Source: Candidatus Muproteobacteria bacterium RBG_16_65_34
GTDB lineage: Bacteria > Pseudomonadota > Gammaproteobacteria > Acidiferrobacterales > Sulfurifustaceae
DNA: 41,103 nucleotides
Reading direction: 5' to 3'
NCBI GenBank assembly: GCA_001785115.1
Contig: MFSU01000039.1
Coordinates: 1 to 41,103 of the forward strand
Part shown: in pieces, positions 33,327 through 41,103 of the stretch
Numbering within the stretch: the first letter of the stretch is position 1
Layout of the letters: every line of letters begins with the position of its first letter
Notes under the pieces: generated by a model
What the model saw: the letters and a program-made list of their open reading frames with translations, nothing else
What the model was told of the DNA's origin: nothing
The model's database searches: none
Made by a program: the position numbers and the translations under genes

Positions 33327-34475
33327 TTAACCGGTGGACGCCGCCGCCCGCTGCTCGATCTCGTGCCGCCGGTAGCGGTAGTAGGCGCTGCACGCGCCCT
33401 CCGGGGACACCATGCACGAGCCGATCGGGTCGCTCGGCGTGCACACGGTGCCGAAGATCTTGCAGTCGTTCGGCTGCTTCACGCCGCGGATGATGGCGCC
33501 GCACTCGCAGGCCTGGTTCTCGGGCACCGGCTGCTCGACGAGCGCAAAGCGCGTCTCGGCGTCGAAGGTGGCGTAGGGCCGCTTGAGGCGCAGGCCGCTG
33601 TACGGCACGACGCCCAGGCCGCGCCACTCGAAGCGGCGGCGCAGCTCGAACACCTCGGCCACCAGCGCCTGGGCCTTGACGTTGCCCTCGCGCGTCACGC
33701 CGCGCGTGAACTCGTTCTCGACCTCCGCGCGGCCCTCGTTCAACTGGCGCACGAGCATGCGCACCGCCTGCAGCACGTCGAGCGGCTCGAAGCCGGCGAT
33801 CGCCACCGGCCGCCGGTACTCGCGCGCGAAGTACTCGTAGGGCCGGCTGCCGATGATCGTGCTCACGTGCGCGGGTCCGATGAAGCCGTCCACGCGCACG
33901 AGCCCGAGACGGCGCACCTCGGGCGAGTCGAGGATCGAGCGGATCGCCGAGGGCGTCAACACGTGGTTGCAGAACACGCTGAAGTTCTCGAGCCCGAGGC
34001 GCTGCGCCTCCCGGATCGCGACCGCCGTCGGCGGGGTCGTGGTCTCGAAGCCGATGGCGAAGAAGACGATTTGCTTGTCCGGGTTGGCCTGCGCGATCGC
34101 GAGTGCCTCGGCGCAGGAGTAGACCATGCGCACGTCGTGGCCCTGCGCGCGGCTCTTCTGGAGGCTGCGCTTGCGCGAGCCCGGCACGCGCAGCATGTCA
34201 CCGTAGCTGCACAGGATTACATCGGCGCGCGCGGCGAGCTCGATCGCGAGATCGAGGCGGCTCACCGGCAGCACGCACACCGGGCAGCCGGGCCCGTGCA
34301 CCAGGCGGACGTTCGGCGGCAGGAGATCCTGTACCCCGTAGCGGAAAATGGCGTGCGTGTGGCCGCCGCAGAACTCCATCAAATAGTAATCGCGCGCCGG
34401 GCTCGCCTCGGCCGCCAAGGCCGCGGACAGCGCCCGGGCGAGGCGCCGGTCGCGGAACTCACTGAGGTATTTCAC
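33327..34475 (-). CDS. hypD: Hydrogenase maturation protein HypD
   Basis: This is a 382-residue iron-sulfur scaffold that, with HypC, assembles the Fe(CN)2CO group. Conserved motifs are FCGGHTHAIFRYG (active Cys), VHGPGCPVCVLP, GFETTTPPTA, DGFIGPAHVSTIIG and GFEPLDVLQA. The C-terminal [4Fe-4S] cysteines lie in ACECG, NDCKIFG, TVCTPSDP and IGSCMVSPEGAC. The start codon is GTG (34475) with GGAGCG upstream, and it overlaps the end of hypC by 17 nt, so the two are translationally coupled. All catalytic cysteines appear present. Confidence 0.96.
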   Translation of the reverse strand: MKYLSEFRDRRLARALSAALAAEASPARDYYLMEFCGGHTHAIFRYGVQDLLPPNVRLVHGPGCPVCVLPVSRLDLAIELAARADVILCSYGDMLRVPGSRKRSLQKSRAQGHDVRMVYSCAEALAIAQANPDKQIVFFAIGFETTTPPTAVAIREAQRLGLENFSVFCNHVLTPSAIRSILDSPEVRRLGLVRVDGFIGPAHVSTIIGSRPYEYFAREYRRPVAIAGFEPLDVLQAVRMLVRQLNEGRAEVENEFTRGVTREGNVKAQALVAEVFELRRRFEWRGLGVVPYSGLRLKRPYATFDAETRFALVEQPVPENQACECGAIIRGVKQPNDCKIFGTVCTPSDPIGSCMVSPEGACSAYYRYRRHEIEQRAAASTG

Positions 34476-34716
34476 CGCCGGAGCGCTCCTGCCGCGCGAG
34501 GTGCGCCGCGATCTCGGCGAACAGCGCGAGCGTCTTTTCCGCCTCCGCGGCGTCGAGCCGCGCGATGGCGAAGCCGACGTGCACGATCACGTAGTCGCCG
34601 ACCGCGACCCCGTCCACCAGCGCGAGCGAGACCGCGTTCTCCACGCCGCCCGCCTCGACGCGCGCGCGTTCGCCGTCGAGCAGCTCGGCGACACGCATGG
34701 GGATGGCGAGGCACAT
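34459..34716 (-). CDS. hypC: Hydrogenase maturation chaperone HypC
   Basis: This 85-residue OB-fold chaperone carries the Fe(CN)2CO unit with HypD and delivers it to the hydrogenase large subunit. It begins MCLAIPMRV with the essential Cys2, has GGVENAVSLALVDGVAVGDYVIVHVGFAIARL, and ends in a helix (EAEKTLALFAEIAAHL). The length is normal. Its ATG is 12 nt from a repeat arm (34729), and no Shine-Dalgarno is visible in the short space. Its 3' end overlaps hypD by 17 nt. Confidence 0.95.
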   Translation of the reverse strand: MCLAIPMRVAELLDGERARVEAGGVENAVSLALVDGVAVGDYVIVHVGFAIARLDAAEAEKTLALFAEIAAHLARQERSGGEIPQ

Positions 34717-34728
34717 AAATCGTTTAGA

Positions 34729-34824
34729 GTTCCAAGTTCAAAGTTCAAAGTTTCAGGCTTATGGGACTGACCGAAATCGTGGGGCCGTTACGCCAACTTT
34801 GAACTTTGAACCTGGAACTTTGAA
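34729..34824. repeat. Inverted-arm element of 7-nt units (gttcaaa family), partly coding for the HypB tail
   Basis: The left arm 34729-34757 and the right arm 34792-34824 are imperfect inverted copies built from gttcaaa/gttccaa units. The right arm and spacer are read as the last 21 codons of hypB. The left arm lies just upstream of the hypC start. The same unit family forms the N-terminal codons of hypE at 12903-12931. Confidence 0.9.
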
Positions 34825-35547
34825 CTGTTGTAATTGACCGCGCAGCCATCCGAGCCAGGCATCGAGACCGATCCGTTTCTTCGCCGAGAGCTGAAACAGC
34901 GGCGCGGGGCTGGCGAGCGCGCGCAGGTTCGCTTCGGCCCGCGCCGGGTCGAAGTCATCGAGCACGGGCAAGAGATCGGCCTTCGTGAGCAGCACGAGGT
35001 CCGCGGCGCGGAACATCACCGGGTATTTGGCGGGCTTGTCGTCGCCCTCGGGTACCGAGAGCAGCACGACGTTGCGGTGCTGGCCGAGATCAAAGGCCGC
35101 CGGGCAGACGAGGTTGCCGACGTTTTCGACAAACAGGATGTCTGCGTCGTCGAGTGCCATATGGTGCAGGGCGCCGTGCACCATGTGGGCATCGAGATGG
35201 CAGGCGGTGCCGGTCGTGATCTGATAGGCCGGTACGCCCTTGGCGCGGATGCGGTTGGCGTCGTTCTCGGTTTCGAGGTCGCCCTCGATCACGGCCAGGC
35301 GCAGCTCGCCTTCGAGCGCCTCGATCGTCGCCTCGAGCAGCGCGGTCTTGCCCGCGCCGGGCGCGGACATGAGGTTCACCGCCAGCACCCCGTGCGCGTC
35401 GAAGTGTGCGCGGTTGTGCGCCGCCGCACGGTCGTTTTCGGATAAGAGATCCTTAAGCACCGTGACGGCGCTGCGCCCATGCGCGTCCTTCTCGTGCGCA
35501 AGGTGCGCGTTGCCGTGGGTTACGTTACAGCCGCAGGTATCACACAT
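34759..35547 (-). CDS. hypB: Hydrogenase nickel incorporation GTPase HypB
   Basis: This is a 262-residue SIMIBI GTPase that inserts Ni with HypA. The N-terminal metal motif is MCDTCGCNVT. The P-loop is SAPGAGKTALLE. The switch and metal-binding region is GDLETENDANRI, TTGTACHLDAHMVH and VENVGNLVCPAAFDLGQ. The guanine-specificity motif is TKADLL. The conserved protein ends near WLGWLRGQLQQ. The last 21 residues (FKVPGSKFKVG then VTAPRFRSVP) are encoded by a repeat arm and its spacer, so this is an acquired tail. ATG 35547 starts the metal motif. The upstream frame to 35679 is again repeat sequence. The gene lies between hypA and hypC with a repeat on each side. Confidence 0.95.
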   Translation of the reverse strand: MCDTCGCNVTHGNAHLAHEKDAHGRSAVTVLKDLLSENDRAAAHNRAHFDAHGVLAVNLMSAPGAGKTALLEATIEALEGELRLAVIEGDLETENDANRIRAKGVPAYQITTGTACHLDAHMVHGALHHMALDDADILFVENVGNLVCPAAFDLGQHRNVVLLSVPEGDDKPAKYPVMFRAADLVLLTKADLLPVLDDFDPARAEANLRALASPAPLFQLSAKKRIGLDAWLGWLRGQLQQFKVPGSKFKVGVTAPRFRSVP

Positions 35548-35561
35548 ATATAGATGATCCC

Positions 35562-35644
35562 AATGCGGAGTTCGGAATGCGGAGTGCGGAATATCAACGA
35601 GGAAAACATCTTTATTCCGCATTCGCCATTCCGCATTCCGCATT
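35562..35644. repeat. Inverted-arm element of 7-nt units (atgcgga family), partly coding for the HypA tail
   Basis: Arms 35562-35593 and 35613-35644 are 32-nt inverted repeats with about five mismatches, built of ttccgca/tgcggaa units around a 19-nt spacer. The right arm is read as the last ten codons of hypA. The left arm ends 14 nt before the hypB start. Confidence 0.92.
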
Positions 35645-35986
35645 TGATTCCAGTTCCACGCAGACGAGCAACAGCTCATCGCCGCTGATAAGCCGGGTAT
35701 GCCAATCCCCGCACGCGCTGCACAGCAGCCGGTTCGCCGCCGCTTCGTTTTCGGCGCCGCAGGTGTCGCAGCGCACCCGGATCGGCAGGCGCTCGATCAC
35801 GAGCTCGGCACCGTCGGCCACGGTCCCGGCGCGCGCCAGCGGGAAGGCCTCGGCGAGCAGATCGGGCTCGACACCCGAGAGCGGTCCCAGGCGCAGCACG
35901 ATGCGGCGCACCGCGGCCGCGTCGTGCCCGGCGGCGACCCGCGCGACCTCGCGCAGCATCGCCTGACAGACCGAGAGCTCATGCAC
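35612..35986 (-). CDS. hypA: Hydrogenase nickel metallochaperone HypA
   Basis: This 124-residue protein binds Ni through its N-terminus (MHEL, His2) and Zn through CDTC ... CSAC, and passes Ni to the hydrogenase with HypB. The family core (SVCQAMLREV, GPLSGVEPDLLAEAF, VIERLP) is complete and ends at LLLVCVELES. The final ten residues NAECGMANAE come from a heptamer repeat arm that also supplies the stop codon. The start is GTG 35986, and the first 8 nt overlap the 35-codon hypC remnant (GTGCATGA), so its translation is coupled to that ORF. Confidence 0.95.
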   Translation of the reverse strand: MHELSVCQAMLREVARVAAGHDAAAVRRIVLRLGPLSGVEPDLLAEAFPLARAGTVADGAELVIERLPIRVRCDTCGAENEAAANRLLCSACGDWHTRLISGDELLLVCVELESNAECGMANAE

Positions 35987-36086
35987 CCGCCGGGCCCTCG
36001 GCGTTCGACAGCGCGTCGTACTTGGCCACGCGGCGCGCCGTCAAGCCGCCGATTTCCACAATCCGCATGGGGACGCCAAGACACAT
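35979..36086 (-). pseudogene. Truncated second hypC/hupF-like ORF (35 codons), upstream of hypA
   Basis: The ORF starts with a strong GGAGGGG ribosome-binding site and ATG at 36086. It reads MCLGVPMRIVEIGG, a perfect HypC/HupF N-terminus with Cys2, then LTARRVAKYDALSNAEGPAGA and TGA. The remaining two thirds of the HypC OB fold are missing, and the stop overlaps the hypA start. HypC-type proteins are normally 75-95 residues. It may be a deletion remnant kept as a translational leader for hypA, or a small peptide that still binds. The intact hypC is at 34459. The 236 nt upstream (36087-36322) form the divergent spacer to the cytochrome gene and hold only GC-rich dyads that I can see. Confidence 0.75.
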
Positions 36087-36322
36087 AACCCCTCCATCCT
36101 AGCGCGGCGCCGCGCGCCGCGATACCCGAGCCGGAAACTCTTGCCTATCGTAGCGCGCGCCGCCAGCGGGATCGTGTTGCTGATGACTTGACCCTCTCTG
36201 GACGCACGGGAATCCCTGTTTCTACCGGTTCCCTCGTCTTTCTCCGGCCCTGCTAAAGGAGCCCGCTGTCCCTGCCGATAAAGCTTAAGCCCGCATTGCG
36301 GGTCGGGCCCGCTATTCGAACA

Positions 36323-37954
36323 ATGATCGCACGGACGCTCCTTTTCCTGTTGCTGGTGCTGGCACTCCCCGTGTGGGCGGACGCGCCGATAACGGGGTTC
36401 GTGGTCACGAGCGCGGGCGCGGCCGTCGGCGGGGCGCTGGTGCGCATCCAAGGAACGGAGGTCAGCGCCCGGACCGACCCATCCGGCCGCTTCGTCCTGC
36501 CGCGCGGGCACCGCGCGGGGGTTACGGTGACGGCGTGGAAACAGGGCTACCTCAACGGGGGGACGACGGTGGCCGCGGGCGGCGAGCTTGTCATCAATCT
36601 CAAGCCGCTGCCGGATCGTGACCACGAAGGCTACGCCTTCGTCTCGCCCGAGGCACCCACCTTTCTGCAGAAACTCTCCATCGTGTTCTGGAAGGCCGCG
36701 GTCCTGGTGACCGGCAACGAGCGGCTCGAGAGCCATTACGCGGCCAACTGCGCCAACTGCCACGCCGATACCACGCTGCCGCAGTGGCGCAAAGACGCGC
36801 ACTCCACGGCCGCGACCAATCCCATCGTGCTCGGCATGTACAACGGTACCGACAACAACGGCGGGCGGAACGTCTTTCCGGGCTACAAGCTGGATTTCCC
36901 GAACTCGGCCGGCAACTGCGCCGCCTGTCATGCGCCGGCGCAGGCGCACGCCAATCCCTGGGGCACGGATCTCAATGGCATCGAAGGCGTGGCGCGCCAC
37001 GGTGTCTTCTGCGATGTCTGCCACAAGGTCGAGGAGGTGAAGCTGCATCCGGAAGGCGGCTATCCGGGCGTGCTGTCGCTGAAGTTCCGCCGTCCGCCCG
37101 CGGGCGAGCAGGCCTTCTACGGGCCGTTCGACGATGTCATCGCCGGTCCCGATACCTACGCGCCGGTGTTCAAGTCGAGCCGCTTCTGCGCCTCCTGCCA
37201 CAGCGCCAAATTCTGGGGCGTGCCGATTTATTCCGAATACGACGAGTGGCTCGCGAGCCCTTATGCGAAGGACGGCAAGACCTGCCAGAGTTGCCACATG
37301 GCGCCGGATGGCAAGGCGACGCATTTCGTCCCGCCGGAGAAGGGCGGCGTCCGCAGAGACCCGAAGACCGTCGCCACGCACGACAACCCCGGCGTGCGCG
37401 ACCGGGAATTCCTGTCGCGGGCGATCAAGATGGAGTTCACCGCGGTACGCCGCGGCGCCGCGATCGAGGCGACCGTCAAGCTCGTCAACGAGAAGGCCGG
37501 GCACCACGTTCCCACCGGCGTGCCGATGCGCAACCTGATCCTGCTGGTCGCCGCCCGCGACGCCGCCGGTCATGAACTGAACTATTTGGACAAGGCCGTC
37601 GTGCCGCCCTGGGGCGGTGTCGGTGCGCGCGGCCAAGGCAATTACGCCGGTCTGCCAGGTAAGGGATTCGCCAAGATTTTGGCGGATGCCGCCGTGAGCT
37701 ATCCCAAGTTCAATCCCGATCGCCGCGCGCCGACGCCGCATTGGCGCCAGGCACGAATCGAGAGCGACAACCGCATTCCGGCCAAGGGGAGCGATGTGTC
37801 GCGGTATCGCTTCGAGGCGAAGCCGGGCGGCGGTTGTGTGACGGTCAGTGGACGGCTCATCTATCGGCGCGCCTTCAAGCCCTGGACCGACGCCAAGGGC
37901 TGGCAGCTGGCGGACACGGAGATGGCGGCGAAGGAGTTTACGCTCTGCCCCTGA
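36323..37954 (+). CDS. Exported pentahaem c-type cytochrome with N-terminal carboxypeptidase-regulatory-like domain
   Basis: This 543-residue protein has a signal peptide (LLFLLLVLALPVWA|DA). A beta-sandwich resembling CarboxypepD_reg follows (ITGFVVTSAGAAVGGALVRI ... TDPSGRFVLPRG, about 20-95). Five CxxCH haem sites are then visible, starting at Cys143, 199, 230, 289 and 321. After the haem region comes a beta-rich domain with GHHVPTGVPMRNLIL, seen in multihaem cytochromes of the c554-related group. It is a periplasmic or surface electron-transfer protein, and partner and redox role are unknown. ATG 36323 starts the signal peptide, and an upstream in-frame TTG (36296) is less likely. The gene diverges from the hyp operon, and the propeller gene follows 84 nt later. 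Confidence 0.92.
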   Translation: MIARTLLFLLLVLALPVWADAPITGFVVTSAGAAVGGALVRIQGTEVSARTDPSGRFVLPRGHRAGVTVTAWKQGYLNGGTTVAAGGELVINLKPLPDRDHEGYAFVSPEAPTFLQKLSIVFWKAAVLVTGNERLESHYAANCANCHADTTLPQWRKDAHSTAATNPIVLGMYNGTDNNGGRNVFPGYKLDFPNSAGNCAACHAPAQAHANPWGTDLNGIEGVARHGVFCDVCHKVEEVKLHPEGGYPGVLSLKFRRPPAGEQAFYGPFDDVIAGPDTYAPVFKSSRFCASCHSAKFWGVPIYSEYDEWLASPYAKDGKTCQSCHMAPDGKATHFVPPEKGGVRRDPKTVATHDNPGVRDREFLSRAIKMEFTAVRRGAAIEATVKLVNEKAGHHVPTGVPMRNLILLVAARDAAGHELNYLDKAVVPPWGGVGARGQGNYAGLPGKGFAKILADAAVSYPKFNPDRRAPTPHWRQARIESDNRIPAKGSDVSRYRFEAKPGGGCVTVSGRLIYRRAFKPWTDAKGWQLADTEMAAKEFTLCP

Positions 37955-38038
37955 GGGTTTTGTAGTACGCGGTTCCCTTAAGGCCGCGCCGGCGGGAGCC
38001 GATGGTGTTGGGTAACGGGCCGTTACGGGGGATTTGTC

Positions 38039-40609
38039 ATGGCAAGGGAACGCTGCGTGGTGAAATTCCTGCAAGCACTTACGCTGGGCGCGCTGTGCGC
38101 GTCCGTCCCGGCGCGGGCTTGGGTCAAGACCGGCGGGCCGCTCGGCGGCCTGGGGTACGATGTACGCATCCATCCCGCCGACAAGGCGGTCATGTTCTTC
38201 AGCGACAACAACAGCGGCGTCAACAAGAGCGCCGACGGCGGCGCGACCTGGAGCGAGACCAACAGCGGCATTGATATCCGCGCCGGCGCGACCGCGGACG
38301 CCGTGCCGATCTTTTCGCTCACCGTAGATCCCAACGATCCCAACCGTTTATGGGCCGGCACGCAAGGCGAGGGCGCCAACTTCGGCGTTTACCTCTCGAC
38401 CGACGGCGGCGCCAACTGGACGAAGAAGGTCACCGGCATCGCGCTCGGCGCGGATATCGGCCTCGTGTTCCGCGGCTTCACCGTGCAGGCGGGCGACTCC
38501 AATGTGGTCTATGCCATGGCCGAGGTGCCGACGACCACGCAGGGAAAGGAGTTCAACCGCACCAAGGGCAGGATCTATAAGACCGTGGACGGCGGCGCCA
38601 ACTGGACGCTCGTCTGGTCGGGCGACAGCCTCGCGCGCTACCTCATCGTCCACCCGACGAGCGCGAACACGCTTTATGCCTCGACCGGAATCTTCGATCG
38701 CGAGGCCTTCAACTTCGATTGCACCACGGGCAACGGGGGTGGCGTCGGCGTCCTCAAAAGCACCGACGGCGGGGCCGCGTGGAGTCAGATCAACACCGGG
38801 CTCACGGATCTCTACGTCGGCAGCCTGCGGATGCACCCGACCGACCCGCAGGCGATGTTCGCGGCGACGGGTAACAATGCCTGCTCCTGGTCGGGAGCGA
38901 GCGTTGTCTCGGGCCTCTTCAAGACCACGGACGGCGGCGCGACCTGGAGCAAGGTCGTCGCCAACGACATCATGACCGCGGTCGCTTTCGCGCCCTCCGA
39001 TCCGAACGTGATCTACGCCGGCAGCGCCTCGGCCTTCTACCGCAGCAGCAACGGCGGCGCGAGCTTTACGTCCTACGGGAAACCGCAGGGCAGTTGGGGC
39101 CCCGCCGGCATCCGCGCCGGCGTGCCGATTGACATCACCGTGGATCCCAACGACGCCAACACGCTCTATGCCAACAACTACGGCGGCGGCGTGTTTCGTT
39201 CCACCGACGGCGCCCAGACCTGGGCCGCCTGGAGCAAGGGCGCGAGCGGGGCGGATATTCGCGATCTCGATGTCGGTGACGCGGGCGGCGCCCGAGTGTA
39301 CGCCATCGGCCGCAGCGGGCCGTTCGTGAGCATCGACGGCGGCGCGACCTGGGTCGGCATCGCCAACGGCGATGCCGCCGGCACTCCCGAGTGGTATGCC
39401 ATCAAGCAAAAACCCGATGACACGGATGTCGTGCTGCTCGCGGACGAGCATCAGGGAATGATCTTCCGCAGTACCGACGGCGGCGCGAATTTTATCACGG
39501 TGCTCACGCACCCGCAGGCGGAAGCCTCGAGCTTGAACACCCGCCAGGGCTTCAAGGCGCTTGTCTTTGCGCCCTCCAGCACCCAGGTCGTCTACGCCGG
39601 CCTCGCCAAGGACCGCAGCACGCTCGCCACCTCGGCGCCCGTGGGCACGGTGATCTATAAATCGAGCGATGCCGGCGCGAGTTGGACGGCGATGGCCTCG
39701 GCGGTGGACGGCAAGAATGTCAACGCGCTTGCCGTGGCGCGTACCGACCCGAACCTGGTATATGCGGTGACCGGCGGTGCCAGCACCACCGGCGGCGCCT
39801 ACAAGACCACGGACGGTGGAGCGAACTGGTCGCTGCTGGCCGCGCTCGGGACGCGCGACCTGCGCGCCGTGGCGGTTGATCCGAGCGACAGCCAGACCCT
39901 CTACGTGGGGGAGGAAAACGGCGGAGTGTGGAAGAGCGGCGACGGCGGCACGACCTGGGCCGGACCGCTCAACACCGGTTTTTCTTCCGGCAACCCCTCC
40001 ATCCGTGGCATCGTCGTGGATCCCACGAACCGGCAGATCGTCTACGCCGCGGACTGGACCTCGGGAGTTTACCGCTCGACCGACGGCGGCGCGACTTGGG
40101 CGCCGTATGCCGATGCTTCGATGACGGGACTTTCGATGCGGGCGGTGAAGGATATCGCGATTTCTTCGGATGGCGCGGTGGTGTACGCCGCGACCCAGGG
40201 CGGCGGCGTCTTTCGTGAAGGCGCGCCGACCGTCGTCTCGACAGGCGGAACGACGACGAGCGGGTCGACCGCCGCCGGCGGGGGAGGCGGCGGGGGTTGC
40301 TTCATCGCGACCGCCGCCTACGGCAGCTATCTCGCCCCGGACGTGAAGGTGCTGCGGGACTTCCGCGATCGCCATCTCCTTACCAACTCACCCGGCCGGT
40401 CGTTCACGCGCCTCTATTACCGCTACGCGCCGCCGATTGCGGACTATATTTCCGCGCACCCAGCGCTGCGCGCGCTCGCGCGCGCAGCGCTGACGCCCGT
40501 GGTTTACAGCGTCAAATATCCGCACTGGTCGGCCACGATGATTCTTGTGTCGCTGGTCGTGTTCGCCGCACGTCTGCGCGGACGGGTGCGTGGGGCGCAC
40601 GCTAAATAA
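38039..40609 (+). CDS. Secreted Asp-box (BNR) beta-propeller protein with CFI-box C-terminus
   Basis: This 856-residue protein has a signal peptide ([18 protein letters not shown]). About thirteen Asp-box repeats follow ([32 protein letters not shown] and variants), spaced about 50-70 residues apart. This is the pattern of one or two sialidase/sortilin/Ycf48-like propellers. A Gly/Ser/Thr linker ([10 protein letters not shown] ... GGGGGG) leads to [16 protein letters not shown], the CFI-box C-terminal module. A membrane-spanning segment ([14 protein letters not shown]) and a basic tail complete it. The CFI-box is thought to be a processing or anchoring signal, and its mechanism is unproven. 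Start ATG has GGGGGA upstream. It lies 84 nt after the pentahaem cytochrome on the same strand, so a joint surface complex is possible. Confidence 0.9.
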   Translation: MARERCVVKFLQALTLGALCASVPARAWVKTGGPLGGLGYDVRIHPADKAVMFFSDNNSGVNKSADGGATWSETNSGIDIRAGATADAVPIFSLTVDPNDPNRLWAGTQGEGANFGVYLSTDGGANWTKKVTGIALGADIGLVFRGFTVQAGDSNVVYAMAEVPTTTQGKEFNRTKGRIYKTVDGGANWTLVWSGDSLARYLIVHPTSANTLYASTGIFDREAFNFDCTTGNGGGVGVLKSTDGGAAWSQINTGLTDLYVGSLRMHPTDPQAMFAATGNNACSWSGASVVSGLFKTTDGGATWSKVVANDIMTAVAFAPSDPNVIYAGSASAFYRSSNGGASFTSYGKPQGSWGPAGIRAGVPIDITVDPNDANTLYANNYGGGVFRSTDGAQTWAAWSKGASGADIRDLDVGDAGGARVYAIGRSGPFVSIDGGATWVGIANGDAAGTPEWYAIKQKPDDTDVVLLADEHQGMIFRSTDGGANFITVLTHPQAEASSLNTRQGFKALVFAPSSTQVVYAGLAKDRSTLATSAPVGTVIYKSSDAGASWTAMASAVDGKNVNALAVARTDPNLVYAVTGGASTTGGAYKTTDGGANWSLLAALGTRDLRAVAVDPSDSQTLYVGEENGGVWKSGDGGTTWAGPLNTGFSSGNPSIRGIVVDPTNRQIVYAADWTSGVYRSTDGGATWAPYADASMTGLSMRAVKDIAISSDGAVVYAATQGGGVFREGAPTVVSTGGTTTSGSTAAGGGGGGGCFIATAAYGSYLAPDVKVLRDFRDRHLLTNSPGRSFTRLYYRYAPPIADYISAHPALRALARAALTPVVYSVKYPHWSATMILVSLVVFAARLRGRVRGAHAK

Positions 40610-41103
40610 AAAGCTCATCGCGTACCCGCGTGGGCAACAGGACCGGTCGCACGACCGGACCCTGTAATTCCTGGTCAAGGACGCAGTTTGAAGCGTGGCT
40701 CCGATTCGCCATGATCCCACCCGTAACAGCGCTTTGGTCGAATCGCCTCCGGCGATGATTGAACGGCTACTTGTGGGTGGCTGACCCACGGCAGGTAGCT
40801 TTTCTTTGCTCGTGCAAAGAAAAGCTACCAAAAGAAACACGCCCCGGTCGCTTCGCCGCACAAACACCGTGCGGTCCCCTGCGCTCCTCGCGCCCCCAAG
40901 CGCGCGCCTAACTCGCCGGCCGCTGAACAACGCGGCTCGGGCTCGAACAGGAGGCGCGCGACACCCCTTGGGGGCACTGCGCTGCTCGGCTCGCTCCGAC
41001 GGGGATGGGAACAACACCCATTAGGCCGTGCCGGATAGATAGGGCCTGCTGGTCTGAGACATCTGTGAACGGCAACGGCCAAATGGGTGTTGCTTTTGGG
41101 TCC
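40610..41103. other. 494-nt 3' region without recognisable gene
   Basis: No convincing coding sequence is seen. The frames here look like translations of repeat DNA. There is an imperfect dyad GGACCGGTCG-CA-CGACCGGACC at about 40640-40661, shortly after the propeller gene stop, which may end its transcript. A 16-bp hairpin is listed separately. The stretch after it (from about 40830) resembles the AAAGAAAC-GCCCCGG type of gammaproteobacterial repeat. Confidence 0.5.
40794..40829. repeat. Perfect 16-bp hairpin (ggtagcttttctttgc)
   Basis: 40794-40809 and 40814-40829 are exact inverted copies with a TCGT loop. The right strand runs on into ACCAAAAGAAAC. I know this combination from interspersed hairpins in several gammaproteobacteria. 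Neither strand has a T-run after the stem, so I class it as an interspersed hairpin rather than a terminator. Confidence 0.8.

Noticed and set aside
36041-40375. Long minus-strand frames of 710 and 675 codons opposite the cytochrome and the propeller
   Set aside because: The plus strand shows five CxxCH motifs and about thirteen Asp-boxes. The opposite frames have no recognisable domain.
40806-41024. 72-codon ORF at the right end
   Set aside because: It begins inside the 16-bp hairpin and translates repeat-like DNA. No ribosome-binding site or conserved domain is visible.

Overview
The window is GC-rich and bacterial. It carries TonB receptors, outer-membrane beta-barrels, a Lol/MacB-type ABC operon, c-di-GMP enzymes, a multihaem cytochrome c and an almost complete [NiFe]-hydrogenase maturation (hyp) set that includes the aerobic factor HypX. 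This fits a chemolithotrophic or metabolically versatile gamma- or betaproteobacterium. I cannot name a genus. No rRNA, tRNA, CRISPR array, integrase or transposase gene is visible.

Layout. 1-1687 (minus): an ABC ATPase cut by the window edge, a DUF302 protein and a small secreted protein. 1999-2538 (plus): a two-CBS protein, followed by a heptamer tandem array. 2791-4656 (minus): a ROK sugar kinase and a class I glutamine amidotransferase. 4703-11560 (plus): a retropepsin-like protease, an unknown Cys-rich protein, a LolA-like periplasmic protein, two FtsX-type permeases, a LolD-like ATPase and an outer-membrane barrel. 11908-12927 (minus): hypE. 13359-17996 (plus): TonB receptor, YfiR-like protein and a CHASE8-HAMP-GGDEF-EAL enzyme. 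18179-20440 (minus): hypF. 20656-23207 (minus): two SPW-repeat membrane proteins and a double-domain PPK2 enzyme. 23394-31311 (plus): a second TonB receptor, an ABC_sub_bind periplasmic protein, a hybrid histidine kinase and a REC-PAS-GGDEF-EAL regulator. 31452-36086 (minus): hypX, hypD, hypC, hypB, hypA and a 35-codon remnant of a second hypC. 36323-40609 (plus): a pentahaem cytochrome and an Asp-box propeller protein with a CFI-box C-terminus.

How the genes work together. HypA/B deliver Ni. HypF/E make the cyanide ligands, HypC/D assemble Fe(CN)2CO, and HypX makes CO from formyl-tetrahydrofolate. The hydrogenase itself is not in the window. The hyp set is split into three blocks by two plus-strand modules. 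Both modules pair a TonB receptor with a periplasmic solute-sensor-like protein and a membrane signalling protein, and both end in a GGDEF-EAL enzyme, so they look like parallel routes from the cell surface to c-di-GMP.

A second theme is a set of intergenic elements made of short tandem units, mostly arranged as two inverted arms. Unit lengths are 7, 8, 9 or 10 nt depending on the family. They abut or enter genes. One supplies most of the signal peptide of the outer-membrane barrel, others supply C-terminal tails of HypB and HypA, and one supplies the only usable start codons of hypE.
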